Positions 7,439 through 15,713 of a stretch of 41,294 nt of DNA are shown piece by piece. The notes under the pieces are model-generated. The model ran no database searches and was not told the DNA's origin. It was given only the letters and a program-made list of their open reading frames with translations. The stretch is from an uncultured Pelagibacteraceae bacterium (GTDB taxonomy: Bacteria > Pseudomonadota > Alphaproteobacteria > Pelagibacterales > Pelagibacteraceae). Every line of letters starts with the position of its first letter. Position 1 is the first letter of the stretch. The DNA lies in the NCBI GenBank assembly GCA_902623415.1, contig CACNTU010000006.1:1-41294 (forward strand), given 5' to 3'. The position numbers were made by a program, and so were the translations under genes.

Positions 7439-8655
7439 TATAGGTTAAATATTTTTTTACAGTTGTTTATCGATTGATTTAGCTGATCTAAATCTTCTTT
7501 TGTGTTATAAATACCAACTGATGCTCTAGCACTTGCTGGAATATTTAATTTATCATGTAAAATTTGACAACAATGGTGTCCTGCTCTTATTGCAACTCCG
7601 TCTTCATCCAATATAGTTGCAATATCATGAGGGTGAACTCCTTCTAAAGTGAATGATAAAACACCTCCTTTATTTTTTGGATTTCCAATAAGTTTAACTG
7701 AGTTATTTTTTTGTAATAGCTCTTGTCCGTATTCAACTAAGTCTGCTTCGTGTTTCATAACATTTTCGATACCAATACTTTCTAAAAATTTTATTGATTG
7801 ATCAAAAGCAATTACTTGTGCTGTAGCCATGGTACCAGCCTCGTATTTATTAGGTAATTCACCATAAGAAATCCTATCTTTTTTAACTTCATTTATCATT
7901 CCTCCGCCACCTTGGTATGGAGGTAATTCTTCTAACCATTTTTTCTTACCGTAAAGAACTCCCAAACCTGTAGGTCCATACATTTTGTGACATGAAATTG
8001 CATAAAAATCACAATCTAAATCTTGCATATCTAATTTTAAATGTGGCGCTCCTTGACATCCATCGACTACAACAATTATTCCTTTTGAATGTGCAAGCTG
8101 GGTAATTTCTTTTACAGGTAAAATTGCACCTGTAACATTCGACAGATGAGTAATAGAAATTAATTTTGTTTTTGAGGTTATTTTTTTTTCTATTTCCTCA
8201 AGAGTGATTTCACCTTCTTCATTTATTTCGGCAAAATTAATTTTTATATTTTTTGATTTTCTTAAAAAATGCCATGGAACATAATTTGAATGATGCTCAA
8301 GTTCTGTAATTAATACTTCGTCACCTTCCTGCAAGTAACTTTGACCCAATGTATTAGCAACTAAATTTAATGCTTCGGTAGCACCTTTTGTAAAAACAAT
8401 TTCATTTTTATCTTTAGCGTTAATATATTTTTGAACAGATGTTCTTGTATTTTCATACAAATTAGTAGCAGCAACTGCAAGATAATGTACACTTCTACCA
8501 ACATTTGAAAATTGTTTGGTATAAAATTCATTAATTTTATCAACAACTATCTTAGGTTTTTGAGATGAATTGGCGCTATCTAAATAAACTAGATCATTAT
8601 TTTTAATTTTTTCATCAAAAATAGGAAATTCTTTTTTTATCTGATCAATATTCAT
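7438..8655 (-). CDS. sufS: SufS cysteine desulfurase
   Basis: This 405-residue group II, PLP-dependent cysteine desulfurase removes sulfur from cysteine to form a persulfide. The PLP lysine is K224 in AISCHKMYGPTG. The persulfide-forming cysteine is C362 in RAGHHCCQ, and H121 lies in ELEHHSN. Length is normal. It is coupled to sufD upstream (ATGA overlap) and sufU downstream (TAATG). An extra cysteine (C363) directly follows the catalytic one, where many relatives have alanine. Confidence 0.97.
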   Translation of the reverse strand: MNIDQIKKEFPIFDEKIKNNDLVYLDSANSSQKPKIVVDKINEFYTKQFSNVGRSVHYLAVAATNLYENTRTSVQKYINAKDKNEIVFTKGATEALNLVANTLGQSYLQEGDEVLITELEHHSNYVPWHFLRKSKNIKINFAEINEEGEITLEEIEKKITSKTKLISITHLSNVTGAILPVKEITQLAHSKGIIVVVDGCQGAPHLKLDMQDLDCDFYAISCHKMYGPTGLGVLYGKKKWLEELPPYQGGGGMINEVKKDRISYGELPNKYEAGTMATAQVIAFDQSIKFLESIGIENVMKHEADLVEYGQELLQKNNSVKLIGNPKNKGGVLSFTLEGVHPHDIATILDEDGVAIRAGHHCCQILHDKLNIPASARASVGIYNTKEDLDQLNQSINNCKKIFNL

Positions 8656-9899
8656 TCTTTAATTCCAATCATATTTTTTATTAAGTTTTTAATTTCCGAG
8701 TCAGTAATTTTTTCCACAACATCAAGTAGAAAACCATTGATTAATAGCTCTCTTGATTGCTGATAATTCAAACCTCTAGACATTAAATAAAATATAGAAT
8801 CTTCACTTAAACTACCAGAAGCTGAACCATGTGAACATTTAACATCATCAGCATAAATTTCTAATTCAGGCTTGACATTAAACTCTGACTCTTTGTTCAG
8901 CAATATTGCTTTGCTCAATTGGTATCCATCAGTTTTCTGAGCATCTGAATTTACAAAAATTTTTCCTTGATACACTGCTTTAGAACTTTCATCTAAAACA
9001 CTTTTAATTAGTTGATAACTTTTTGTATTTTCGGTCAAATGATTTACTATTGATCTGATTTCGTGATGTTTGTGATTATTCAATGAAAAAATACCATTTA
9101 CAAAAGCTGATGCATATACTTCATTTAAATTACAATTTATCTCATTTTTAGAAAAATTTGATCCAGAGGATAAAATAAATGTTTCAGAAATACTGTTCTT
9201 ATCTTGATCAATATTATTAAAAGAATACTTGATATTTTTATTTTCAATTTTATCTACTTTATAATTTTTTAAAACTGCATTTTCCTTTAATTCAAAGTTA
9301 TAAAATATATTTAAAAAATTCTTTTCAGATGTATCATTAAACAAATCAATTAATCTTAATGAGCTATCTTTATCTAGTTCAAAATTAAGTCGTAAATTAA
9401 TGTTTTTAGACCAAATTTTTGAGTTTGTTGTATGATAGATAATTAGAGGTTTTACTAACTGATAACCTTTTTTTACCAATATTTTAAAACATTTATTAGT
9501 AAAAGCATTGTTCAAGTCAAATAATGAATTGCTGTTTTGCAATTCATTAATAGTTTCTGACTGATCAATTATTTCTATTTGATCTTTTTTTTCATATTCA
9601 AAATCAATTTTTTCAATTCTACCATTTATAAAAACTACTTTATTATGCTCTAATCCATCTACAAATACAGAGGTATCAACTTTATTAGTAGATGTTTGGT
9701 CATTATAGAAACTAAGTTCTCCAATATTATTTTTTATTATTTGACTTAAATCTGAAAATTTCCAATCTTCCTCTTTTCTATTTGGAAAACCTTTGTCTAT
9801 GAAATTTTCCAAACAAAATTTTTTTATTTCAATATCTTTTTGAGATAAACTTAAATTTTTTATACTATTATCAAAATCTTTTTGTAATTGTTCTTTCAT
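8652..9899 (-). CDS. sufD: SufD, component of the SufBCD Fe-S assembly complex
   Basis: This 415-residue SufBD-family protein has a variable N-terminal part beginning with a FPNRKEEDWKFSDLS segment, typical of SufD. A beta-helix core ends in the family signature (QKTDGYQLSKAILLN, EIYADDVKCSHGSASG, YLMSRGLNYQQSRELL). The H in CSHGSA is the conserved histidine at the SufB-SufD interface where clusters form. It abuts sufC and overlaps sufS by ATGA. Its core sequence is more diverged than that of SufB, as is usual for this subunit. Confidence 0.96.
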   Translation of the reverse strand: MKEQLQKDFDNSIKNLSLSQKDIEIKKFCLENFIDKGFPNRKEEDWKFSDLSQIIKNNIGELSFYNDQTSTNKVDTSVFVDGLEHNKVVFINGRIEKIDFEYEKKDQIEIIDQSETINELQNSNSLFDLNNAFTNKCFKILVKKGYQLVKPLIIYHTTNSKIWSKNINLRLNFELDKDSSLRLIDLFNDTSEKNFLNIFYNFELKENAVLKNYKVDKIENKNIKYSFNNIDQDKNSISETFILSSGSNFSKNEINCNLNEVYASAFVNGIFSLNNHKHHEIRSIVNHLTENTKSYQLIKSVLDESSKAVYQGKIFVNSDAQKTDGYQLSKAILLNKESEFNVKPELEIYADDVKCSHGSASGSLSEDSIFYLMSRGLNYQQSRELLINGFLLDVVEKITDSEIKNLIKNMIGIKE

Positions 9900-10634
9900 T
9901 TAATTAAAATTTTCATATCCTTTTTTTTCTAATTCTAAAGCTAAATCTGGACCACCAGATTTTACGATTTTTCCATTCATTAAAACGTGAACAAAGTCAG
10001 GTTTTATATAATCAAGTAATCTTTGATAGTGTGTTATGATTAAAAATGAATTGTTTTTATCTCTCAATGTGTTAACTCCATCTGCAACAGTTTTTAAGGC
10101 ATCAATATCTAAACCAGAATCAGTCTCATCTAAGATTGATAGTTTTGGGGCTAACAATGACATTTGTAAAATTTCATTTTTCTTTTTTTCACCTCCAGAA
10201 AAACCAACGTTTAATTGTCTGTTTAGTTTTTCCTCATCAAATTTTAGTTCTTTGGATTTTTCTTTTACCAACTTTAGAAATTCAATAGCATCAAGCTCTT
10301 TCTCACCCCTAGCTTTTCTAACTGCATTTAAAGAAGTTTTTAAAAATATATTAGTATTTACACCTGGAATTTCTAAAGGATATTGGAAAGCTAAAAATAT
10401 ACCCTTGTGTGCTCTTTCCTCTGTTTCAAGTTCAAATAAATCTTTTTCTTCAAAAAGAACTTCCCCTGAAACTTCATAGCCTTTTTTTCCTGACAAAATG
10501 TTGGATAAAGTACTTTTTCCAGATCCATTAGGACCCATAATTGCATGAACCTCACCAGGATTTATATCTAAGGATAGTCCATTTAAAATAGACTTATTAT
10601 CAATTGTTGCATTTAAATTATTTATTTTAAGCAT
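9900..10634 (-). CDS. sufC: SufC ATPase
   Basis: This 244-residue ABC-type ATPase powers the SufBCD scaffold. It has Walker A GPNGSGKST (about residues 35-43), a Q-loop in FLAFQYP, the signature FSGGEKKKNEI typical of SufC, Walker B LSILDETDSGLD and the switch histidine in IITHYQR. I chose the ATG at 10634, giving MLKINNL. A start further upstream at 10670 would overlap sufB by 35 bases and add 12 residues unlike SufC. The start is one base after the sufB stop. Confidence 0.97.
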   Translation of the reverse strand: MLKINNLNATIDNKSILNGLSLDINPGEVHAIMGPNGSGKSTLSNILSGKKGYEVSGEVLFEEKDLFELETEERAHKGIFLAFQYPLEIPGVNTNIFLKTSLNAVRKARGEKELDAIEFLKLVKEKSKELKFDEEKLNRQLNVGFSGGEKKKNEILQMSLLAPKLSILDETDSGLDIDALKTVADGVNTLRDKNNSFLIITHYQRLLDYIKPDFVHVLMNGKIVKSGGPDLALELEKKGYENFN

Positions 10635-10635
10635 A

Positions 10636-12078
10636 TTAACCAACACTTCCTTCCAGACTGATACCCACAAGTTTTTGAGCTTCTACAGCGAATTCCATTG
10701 GCAATTGTTGCAATACCTCCTTGCAAAAACCGTTAACAATTAAGCCAACAGCTTCCTCTGGATTTAATCCTCTTTGTTGGCAATAATGTAACTGCTCTTC
10801 ACTAATCTTGGATGTGGTTGCTTCATGAGCAATATTGGACTCGGAATTTTTATTTTTTATATAAGGAACAGTGTGAGCTCCACATTTGTTACCCATTAAT
10901 AAAGAGTCACACTGAGTATAATTTGTTGAATTTTTGGCTTTTGAAGAAATATCAACCAATCCTCTATAAGTCATATCTGAACAACCAGCTGATATTCCTT
11001 TAGAAATTATTTTACTTTTAGTATTTTTACCTAGATGGATCATTTTGGTTCCTGTATCTGCTTTTTGATGATTGTTAGTAATAGCTATTGAATAGAACTC
11101 ACCAACAGAGTTATCTCCTTTAAGAATACAACTAGGATACTTCCAGGTAATTGCAGAACCTGTTTCAACTTGTGTCCATGAAATTTTTGAATTTTTTCCT
11201 TTGCATAAACCTCTTTTTGTTACGAAATTATAAATTCCACCTTTGCCATCTTGATCACCTGGATACCAATTTTGAACAGTTGAATATTTTATTTCCGCAT
11301 CATCAAGCGCAATTAGTTCTACATTAGCAGCATGTAATTGATTTTCATCTCTCATTGGAGCTGTACATCCTTCTAAGTAGCTAACATAACTTCCTTTATC
11401 TGCAATAATTAAAGTTCTTTCAAATTGACCTGTATTAGATGCATTAATTCTGAAATAAGTTGATAGTTCCATTGGACATCTAACACCCTCTGGAATGTAC
11501 ACAAAAGAACCATCTGTAAAAACTGCTGAATTTAATGTTGCAAAAAAATGATCACTTGTTGGGATTACAGAGCCTAAATATTTTTTGACTAATTCAGGGT
11601 GATTTTGAATTGCCTCTGATATAGGACAAAATATAATTCCTAGTTTTGTTAATTCATCTTTAAAAGTAGTAGCTACAGAAACTGAATCAAACACAGCATC
11701 AACAGCTATTCCATTTAATCTCGCTTGCTCTTGCAAAGGAATTCCAAGTTTCTTATAAGTTTCTAAAAGTTTAGGATCCAGTTCATCTAAGCTCTTTGGC
11801 TTATCTTTCATGCTTTTAGGTGCAGAGTAATAATATAAATCTTGATAATCTATTTTTGGAAATTTAGGTTTCTGCCAATCTGGTTCTTTTAATACTTTAA
11901 ATCTTTCAAAAGCTTTTAGTCGAAACTCAAGCATCCATGCAGGTTCTTTTTTTATATTAGATATAAATTTAATGACATCTTCATTCAAACCTTTTGGTGC
12001 TTGAATATTTTCTATATCTGTCGAAAAACCATATTTATAGTCTTTTAAATTATTTATCTCTTTTTGTCTGTTGTCCAT
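10636..12078 (-). CDS. sufB: SufB, core scaffold of the SufBCD complex
   Basis: This 480-residue SufB has the N-terminal [10 protein letters not shown] segment and [14 protein letters not shown]. Other conserved stretches are [40 protein letters not shown], and the C-terminal [21 protein letters not shown] and [10 protein letters not shown]. The conserved cysteine in the [15 protein letters not shown]...CDSLL region, implicated in cluster assembly, is present. Length is normal. It starts one base after the iscR stop, so it is the first enzyme gene of the operon. Confidence 0.98.
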   Translation of the reverse strand: MDNRQKEINNLKDYKYGFSTDIENIQAPKGLNEDVIKFISNIKKEPAWMLEFRLKAFERFKVLKEPDWQKPKFPKIDYQDLYYYSAPKSMKDKPKSLDELDPKLLETYKKLGIPLQEQARLNGIAVDAVFDSVSVATTFKDELTKLGIIFCPISEAIQNHPELVKKYLGSVIPTSDHFFATLNSAVFTDGSFVYIPEGVRCPMELSTYFRINASNTGQFERTLIIADKGSYVSYLEGCTAPMRDENQLHAANVELIALDDAEIKYSTVQNWYPGDQDGKGGIYNFVTKRGLCKGKNSKISWTQVETGSAITWKYPSCILKGDNSVGEFYSIAITNNHQKADTGTKMIHLGKNTKSKIISKGISAGCSDMTYRGLVDISSKAKNSTNYTQCDSLLMGNKCGAHTVPYIKNKNSESNIAHEATTSKISEEQLHYCQQRGLNPEEAVGLIVNGFCKEVLQQLPMEFAVEAQKLVGISLEGSVG

Positions 12079-12079
12079 T

Positions 12080-12505
12080 CTAAACTCTTGTTTCTTTATT
12101 GCTATTTAACAAATCATTTAAGCTTTTATTTTCAAAGAATGTATTTATGTGAATCTCCAATTCATCCCAAAGATTGTGAGTTATACATTTTGTGGCTTTA
12201 CCGTTACATCCTCTTTTTGATTCTTTTTTACACTGAACAGTTTTTACTTTTTCATCAACAGCGTTGAATATATTTGTTAATTTAATATCATTTGGATTTT
12301 TATTGAGAACATATCCTCCCTGAGTTCCTCTAATACTTTTAACAATTTCATTTTTTTTTAATTTAGAAAAAATCTGTTCTAAGTAATCTAAAGATATACC
12401 TTGTCTTAATGATATATCTCTTAGTGATACGGGATTGATATTATCAAACCTTGCTAAATCAACTAATGCCATTACGGCATATCTGCCTTTTGATGTAAGT
12501 TTCAT
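12080..12505 (-). CDS. iscR: Rrf2-family Fe-S-sensing regulator, IscR-like
   Basis: This 141-residue winged-helix regulator starts with the Rrf2 hallmark [18 protein letters not shown]. It has a recognition region around [20 protein letters not shown] and GTQGGYVL. Candidate cluster ligands are C92, C100, C107 and H110 in [19 protein letters not shown]. They parallel E. coli IscR C92, C98, C104 and H107 but with slightly longer spacing (8 and 7 instead of 6 and 6). It heads the suf operon and is preceded by a close match to the IscR type 1 operator. Autoregulation and feedback control of suf genes are therefore the likely role. RirA, another alphaproteobacterial Rrf2 protein, is the main alternative. 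Confidence 0.92.
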   Translation of the reverse strand: MKLTSKGRYAVMALVDLARFDNINPVSLRDISLRQGISLDYLEQIFSKLKKNEIVKSIRGTQGGYVLNKNPNDIKLTNIFNAVDEKVKTVQCKKESKRGCNGKATKCITHNLWDELEIHINTFFENKSLNDLLNSNKETRV

Positions 12506-12511
12506 TTTTTA

Positions 12512-12516
12512 CCCTT
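12512..12516 (-). promoter_or_regulatory. Ribosome binding site of iscR
   Basis: AAGGG on the reverse strand lies 6 bases before the iscR ATG at 12505 and supports that start. Confidence 0.6.
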
Positions 12517-12528
12517 AAATAGTGAGTT

Positions 12529-12556
12529 TTTATACATACTTGACTAAAATGGTCAA
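12529..12556 (-). promoter_or_regulatory. Sigma-70 type promoter of the iscR-suf operon
   Basis: On the reverse strand a -35 box TTGACC (12551-12556) and a -10 box TATAAA (12529-12534) are separated by 16 bases. Transcription would start near 12522, about 17 bases before the iscR ATG. The IscR-like operator covers the -35 box and spacer, as in the autorepressed E. coli iscR promoter. Confidence 0.7.
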
Positions 12557-12560
12557 GTTT
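12536..12560. promoter_or_regulatory. IscR type 1-like operator
   Basis: A 25-base site contains perfect 7-base inverted repeats, ACTTGAC (12538-12544) and GTCAAGT (12552-12558), around a 7-base centre. Compared by eye with the E. coli IscR type 1 consensus (half sites ATASYYGACT and AGTCRRSTAT around RwwwY), it agrees at 23 of 25 positions. It overlaps the iscR-suf promoter and also lies 83 bases upstream of the divergent hydrolase gene. A type 1 site implies binding by the cluster-loaded regulator and repression when Fe-S supply is adequate. Confidence 0.75.
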
Positions 12561-12642
12561 AGAGTATAAAAAAAAACTAACATATTGTCGCTGACTTATG
12601 ATAAACGTACATTTTTTTTGAGAATAATAATCAATATCGCAT

Positions 12643-13299
12643 ATGGAAAATAAGATTTTAGAAATATTTATACCTGGTCCTGCAGGAAGACTTGAGGCTA
12701 AATATTATAAAAGTAAAAAAAATACATCCCCAATTGCGTTAGTATTACAGCCCCATCCTCAATATGGAGGAACTATGAATAACAAAGTGGTAGTAGATAC
12801 TTTCCATGCATTTATGGACAATGATTTTTCAGTTTGCAGATTTAATTTCAGAGGTGTTGGTAAAAGTGATGGAGAATTTGATAATGGTCAAGGTGAACTT
12901 GCTGACGCAGCAGCAGCTTTAGATTGGTTAGAAAGAGAAAATTTTGACAATTCACAATGTTGGGTTTCAGGATTTTCATTTGGATCTTTAATTGCAATGC
13001 AATTATTAATGAGAAGACCAGAAATAAATAGATTTATAGCTATTTCACCTCAACCAAATGTTTATGATTTTTCTTTTTTATCTCCATGCCCAACCTCAGG
13101 CTTAATTGCCTATGGTAAAAAAGATGAATTGGTACCAGTAGAATATATTACTGAACTTGACAAAAGATTGAGTTCACAAAAAGGTATTAAAGTTGAATTT
13201 AATGCAATATCTGAAGCCAATCATTTTTTTTCTAAAACAAGTGATGCTTTAGTTAAACATCTTGATAAATATATAAAAAAAGAAACTGCACTATATTAA
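12643..13299 (+). CDS. Alpha/beta hydrolase
   Basis: This 218-residue single-domain hydrolase has a probable catalytic triad of Ser112 (SGFSFGS), Asp161 (YGKKDELVP) and His194 (EANHFF). The oxyanion-side segment QPHPQYGGTMNNKVV and the FNFRGVGKSDGEFD turn are typical of a widespread bacterial group of small hydrolases related to dienelactone hydrolase. Substrate is unknown. It is divergent from iscR across 137 bases, with the IscR-like operator in between. Its last 4 bases overlap the end of convergent anmK. Confidence 0.9.
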   Translation: MENKILEIFIPGPAGRLEAKYYKSKKNTSPIALVLQPHPQYGGTMNNKVVVDTFHAFMDNDFSVCRFNFRGVGKSDGEFDNGQGELADAAAALDWLERENFDNSQCWVSGFSFGSLIAMQLLMRRPEINRFIAISPQPNVYDFSFLSPCPTSGLIAYGKKDELVPVEYITELDKRLSSQKGIKVEFNAISEANHFFSKTSDALVKHLDKYIKKETALY

Positions 13300-14438
13300 A
13301 AATTTTCTACAAGTTTTCCACCCACTGTAAAGTCTTTACATCCAGTTGTTGTGCTAAAAGAAATTGGTAAATTTAAAAAAGACCTAATAGCTAAAAATGC
13401 AAATGCTTGGGACTCAATATAATCACCATTTAAATTATAATTATCTATAATTTCTAAAGAAATATTATTTTCATTTGATATATAATTTTTTATACAATTT
13501 ATTAAATTACTATTTTTTCTACCACCACCACAGAGTAAAAATGTAATACTTTTTTTTTGACTAACATGTTTTAATCCTTCTGCAATCAAATATGCTGTAA
13601 AATCTGTTATAGTAGCACAACCATCTTCTAGAGATAATCCTCTCGCAAATGATACATAAAAATCTTTAATATCCAATGACTGGGAATAAGAATTTATTTT
13701 AAAATTATCTATTGCCTGATTTAGAATTAATTGATCAACTTTACCTGCATTAGCTAGTTTACCATTTTTATCAAATTTTTTATTAGAATTATTTCTCACC
13801 CATTCATCAATTAAACAATTACCAGGACCTATATCAAAAGCAAAAAGGTTATCTTGAAAATTATCCGAGTCATCAATAACTTTTGTAATATTTGCGATAC
13901 CACCAATATTTAAGAAACCTAATGGAAATTTAAGATCAAAATTTTGATTGATTTTTTTTGATAAAATATGATGAAAAATTGGTGTTAAAGGTGCACCTTG
14001 ACCATTATTTTGAATATCCGCTTGTCTAAAATCATATATGACTTTTTTTTTGACCATTTGAGATAACAATTTCCCATCTCCTAATTGATTGGTAATTTTC
14101 TCATTTGGGTTATGAAAAATTGTTTGTCCATGAAAACCTATCAAATCAATGGGATCTCTATACTTTTTTAATGTTTGATTAACTGCATCGGCATGAAAAA
14201 GAGTTAAATTACGCTCTAATTCTCTTAATTTTTCTGAATTTTGCAAAAGATCTTTCTTTGTTAAAACTAAATCTCTTAATCGAACTAACTGATCCTGAAG
14301 ATTTTTATCATACTCATAATAATCATCTAAAATGTTTGAAAATTCATCGTATCCATCTGAACTAATTATAGATAAATCAATACCATCCATAGATGTTCCA
14401 CTCATTAGTCCAATTGCAGTATATAATTTTTTTTTCAT
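13296..14438 (-). CDS. anmK: Anhydro-N-acetylmuramic acid kinase
   Basis: This 380-residue AnmK phosphorylates and opens 1,6-anhydro-MurNAc during peptidoglycan recycling. The N-terminal phosphate-binding motif GLMSGTSMDGID (residues 11-22) is canonical. GFHGQTIFHNP, LGDGKLLSQ, NIGGIANIT, AFDIGPGNCLIDEW and LLCGGGRKN are the conserved blocks of the family. It is divergent from tyrS, with 45 bases between start codons. Its presence suggests that wall fragments are salvaged despite genome streamlining. Confidence 0.96.
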   Translation of the reverse strand: MKKKLYTAIGLMSGTSMDGIDLSIISSDGYDEFSNILDDYYEYDKNLQDQLVRLRDLVLTKKDLLQNSEKLRELERNLTLFHADAVNQTLKKYRDPIDLIGFHGQTIFHNPNEKITNQLGDGKLLSQMVKKKVIYDFRQADIQNNGQGAPLTPIFHHILSKKINQNFDLKFPLGFLNIGGIANITKVIDDSDNFQDNLFAFDIGPGNCLIDEWVRNNSNKKFDKNGKLANAGKVDQLILNQAIDNFKINSYSQSLDIKDFYVSFARGLSLEDGCATITDFTAYLIAEGLKHVSQKKSITFLLCGGGRKNSNLINCIKNYISNENNISLEIIDNYNLNGDYIESQAFAFLAIRSFLNLPISFSTTTGCKDFTVGGKLVENF

Positions 14439-14483
14439 TGATATGTTTTTTAAAAAAAATTTGTATATTGTAACTATAAACTT

Positions 14484-15713
14484 ATGAATAAATTTTTAAA
14501 AGAATTTAAAGATAGAGGTTTTTTCTATCAATGCACAAGTGAAGATGAACTATCTAAACAATTAGATGAAGAAAAGATAAAAGGTTACATAGGTTTTGAT
14601 TGTACAGCTGAAAGCTTACATGTGGGTAGCTTACTGCAAATAATGTGTTTACGACTACTTCAAAAAAATGGACATCGACCTATAGTTTTACTTGGTGGAG
14701 GAACTACAAGAATTGGGGATCCATCTGGTAAAGATAAAACTAGAAAAATATTGAGTGAGGATGAGATTGAAAAAAATATTAAAAATATCAAAAATATATT
14801 AAAAAAATTTTTAGATAATGATGATCCAAATACAAAGCCAATATTTGTAAACAATTATACTTGGCTTAAAGATTTAAATTATATTTCGTTTTTAAGAGAT
14901 ATCGGAAAACATTTCACGATAAATAGAATGCTAACATTTGATAGTGTAAAACTCAGATTAGATAGAGAACAATCTCTAAGCTATATGGAGTTTAATTACA
15001 TGATTTTACAAGCATATGATTTTCTCGAATTAAATAAGAAAGAAAATTGTGTCTTACAAATTGGAGGTTCAGATCAATGGGGAAACATTGTTAATGGTGT
15101 TGAGCTAATTAAAAGACATTCTAATAATCAAACTTTTGGTTTAACAACTCCATTAATTACACTAGCAACTGGTGCTAAAATGGGAAAAACTGAAAGTGGG
15201 GCTATTTGGTTAGATGAAAAATACTTATCAGCTTATGAATATTGGCAATTTTGGAGAAACATAGATGATAGAGATGTAATTAAATTTTTAAAAATGTTTA
15301 CTGAAATTGAAATTAAGGAAATAGAAACAATTAAAGATAAAGATATAAATGAATTAAAAATACTACTTGCTAATAAAACCACAGAAATGTTACATGGAAA
15401 GGAAGCAGCTAAAAATTCTGAGCAAGCAGCAAAAGAGGCTTTCTCCGGAAACACTCTGGGTTCGAACTTACCTAAAGTTAATATTCAATCAAATAAAATA
15501 GAAGAAAAAATAAATATAGTAGACCTTGTTTTATTATCTAAACTAGAAAATTCGAAAAGCGAAATCAGAAGACTTATAAAAGGGAACGCTGTAAAAATTA
15601 ATGACGATGTTATTTCAGATGAAAGATTTGAAATTAATAAAAATTTATTTAAAGATAATTATCTTAAACTTTCCCTTGGAAAAAAAAGACATATTAAAAT
15701 AGAATTAAATTAA
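14484..15713 (+). CDS. tyrS: Tyrosyl-tRNA synthetase
   Basis: This 409-residue class I aminoacyl-tRNA synthetase attaches tyrosine to tRNATyr. The HIGH signature is HVGS (residues 46-49) and the KMSKS loop reads KMGKT (232-236), a common TyrS variant. YIGFDCTAESLHVGSL and GGSDQWGN are substrate-pocket segments. A C-terminal S4-type RNA-binding domain (about residues 340-405, KLENSKSEIRRLIKGNAVKIN) is present. Its end overlaps the convergent AsmA-like gene by 4 bases. Confidence 0.97.
   Translation: MNKFLKEFKDRGFFYQCTSEDELSKQLDEEKIKGYIGFDCTAESLHVGSLLQIMCLRLLQKNGHRPIVLLGGGTTRIGDPSGKDKTRKILSEDEIEKNIKNIKNILKKFLDNDDPNTKPIFVNNYTWLKDLNYISFLRDIGKHFTINRMLTFDSVKLRLDREQSLSYMEFNYMILQAYDFLELNKKENCVLQIGGSDQWGNIVNGVELIKRHSNNQTFGLTTPLITLATGAKMGKTESGAIWLDEKYLSAYEYWQFWRNIDDRDVIKFLKMFTEIEIKEIETIKDKDINELKILLANKTTEMLHGKEAAKNSEQAAKEAFSGNTLGSNLPKVNIQSNKIEEKINIVDLVLLSKLENSKSEIRRLIKGNAVKINDDVISDERFEINKNLFKDNYLKLSLGKKRHIKIELN

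Noticed and set aside
8652-9899. Weak conservation in the SufD core considered as possible decay
   Set aside because: The frame is intact and full length, and the C-terminal signature with the CSHG histidine is present. SufD is normally the most variable subunit.
10036-10479. A 147-codon open frame antisense to sufC
   Set aside because: It lies entirely opposite a strongly supported ABC ATPase gene, is Ser/Phe-rich as expected of the complement of Lys/Glu/Asn codons, and has no recognisable domain.
10635-10670. Longer N-terminus for SufC
   Set aside because: It would overlap sufB by 35 bases and add residues absent from the family, while the ATG at 10634 is directly after the sufB stop.
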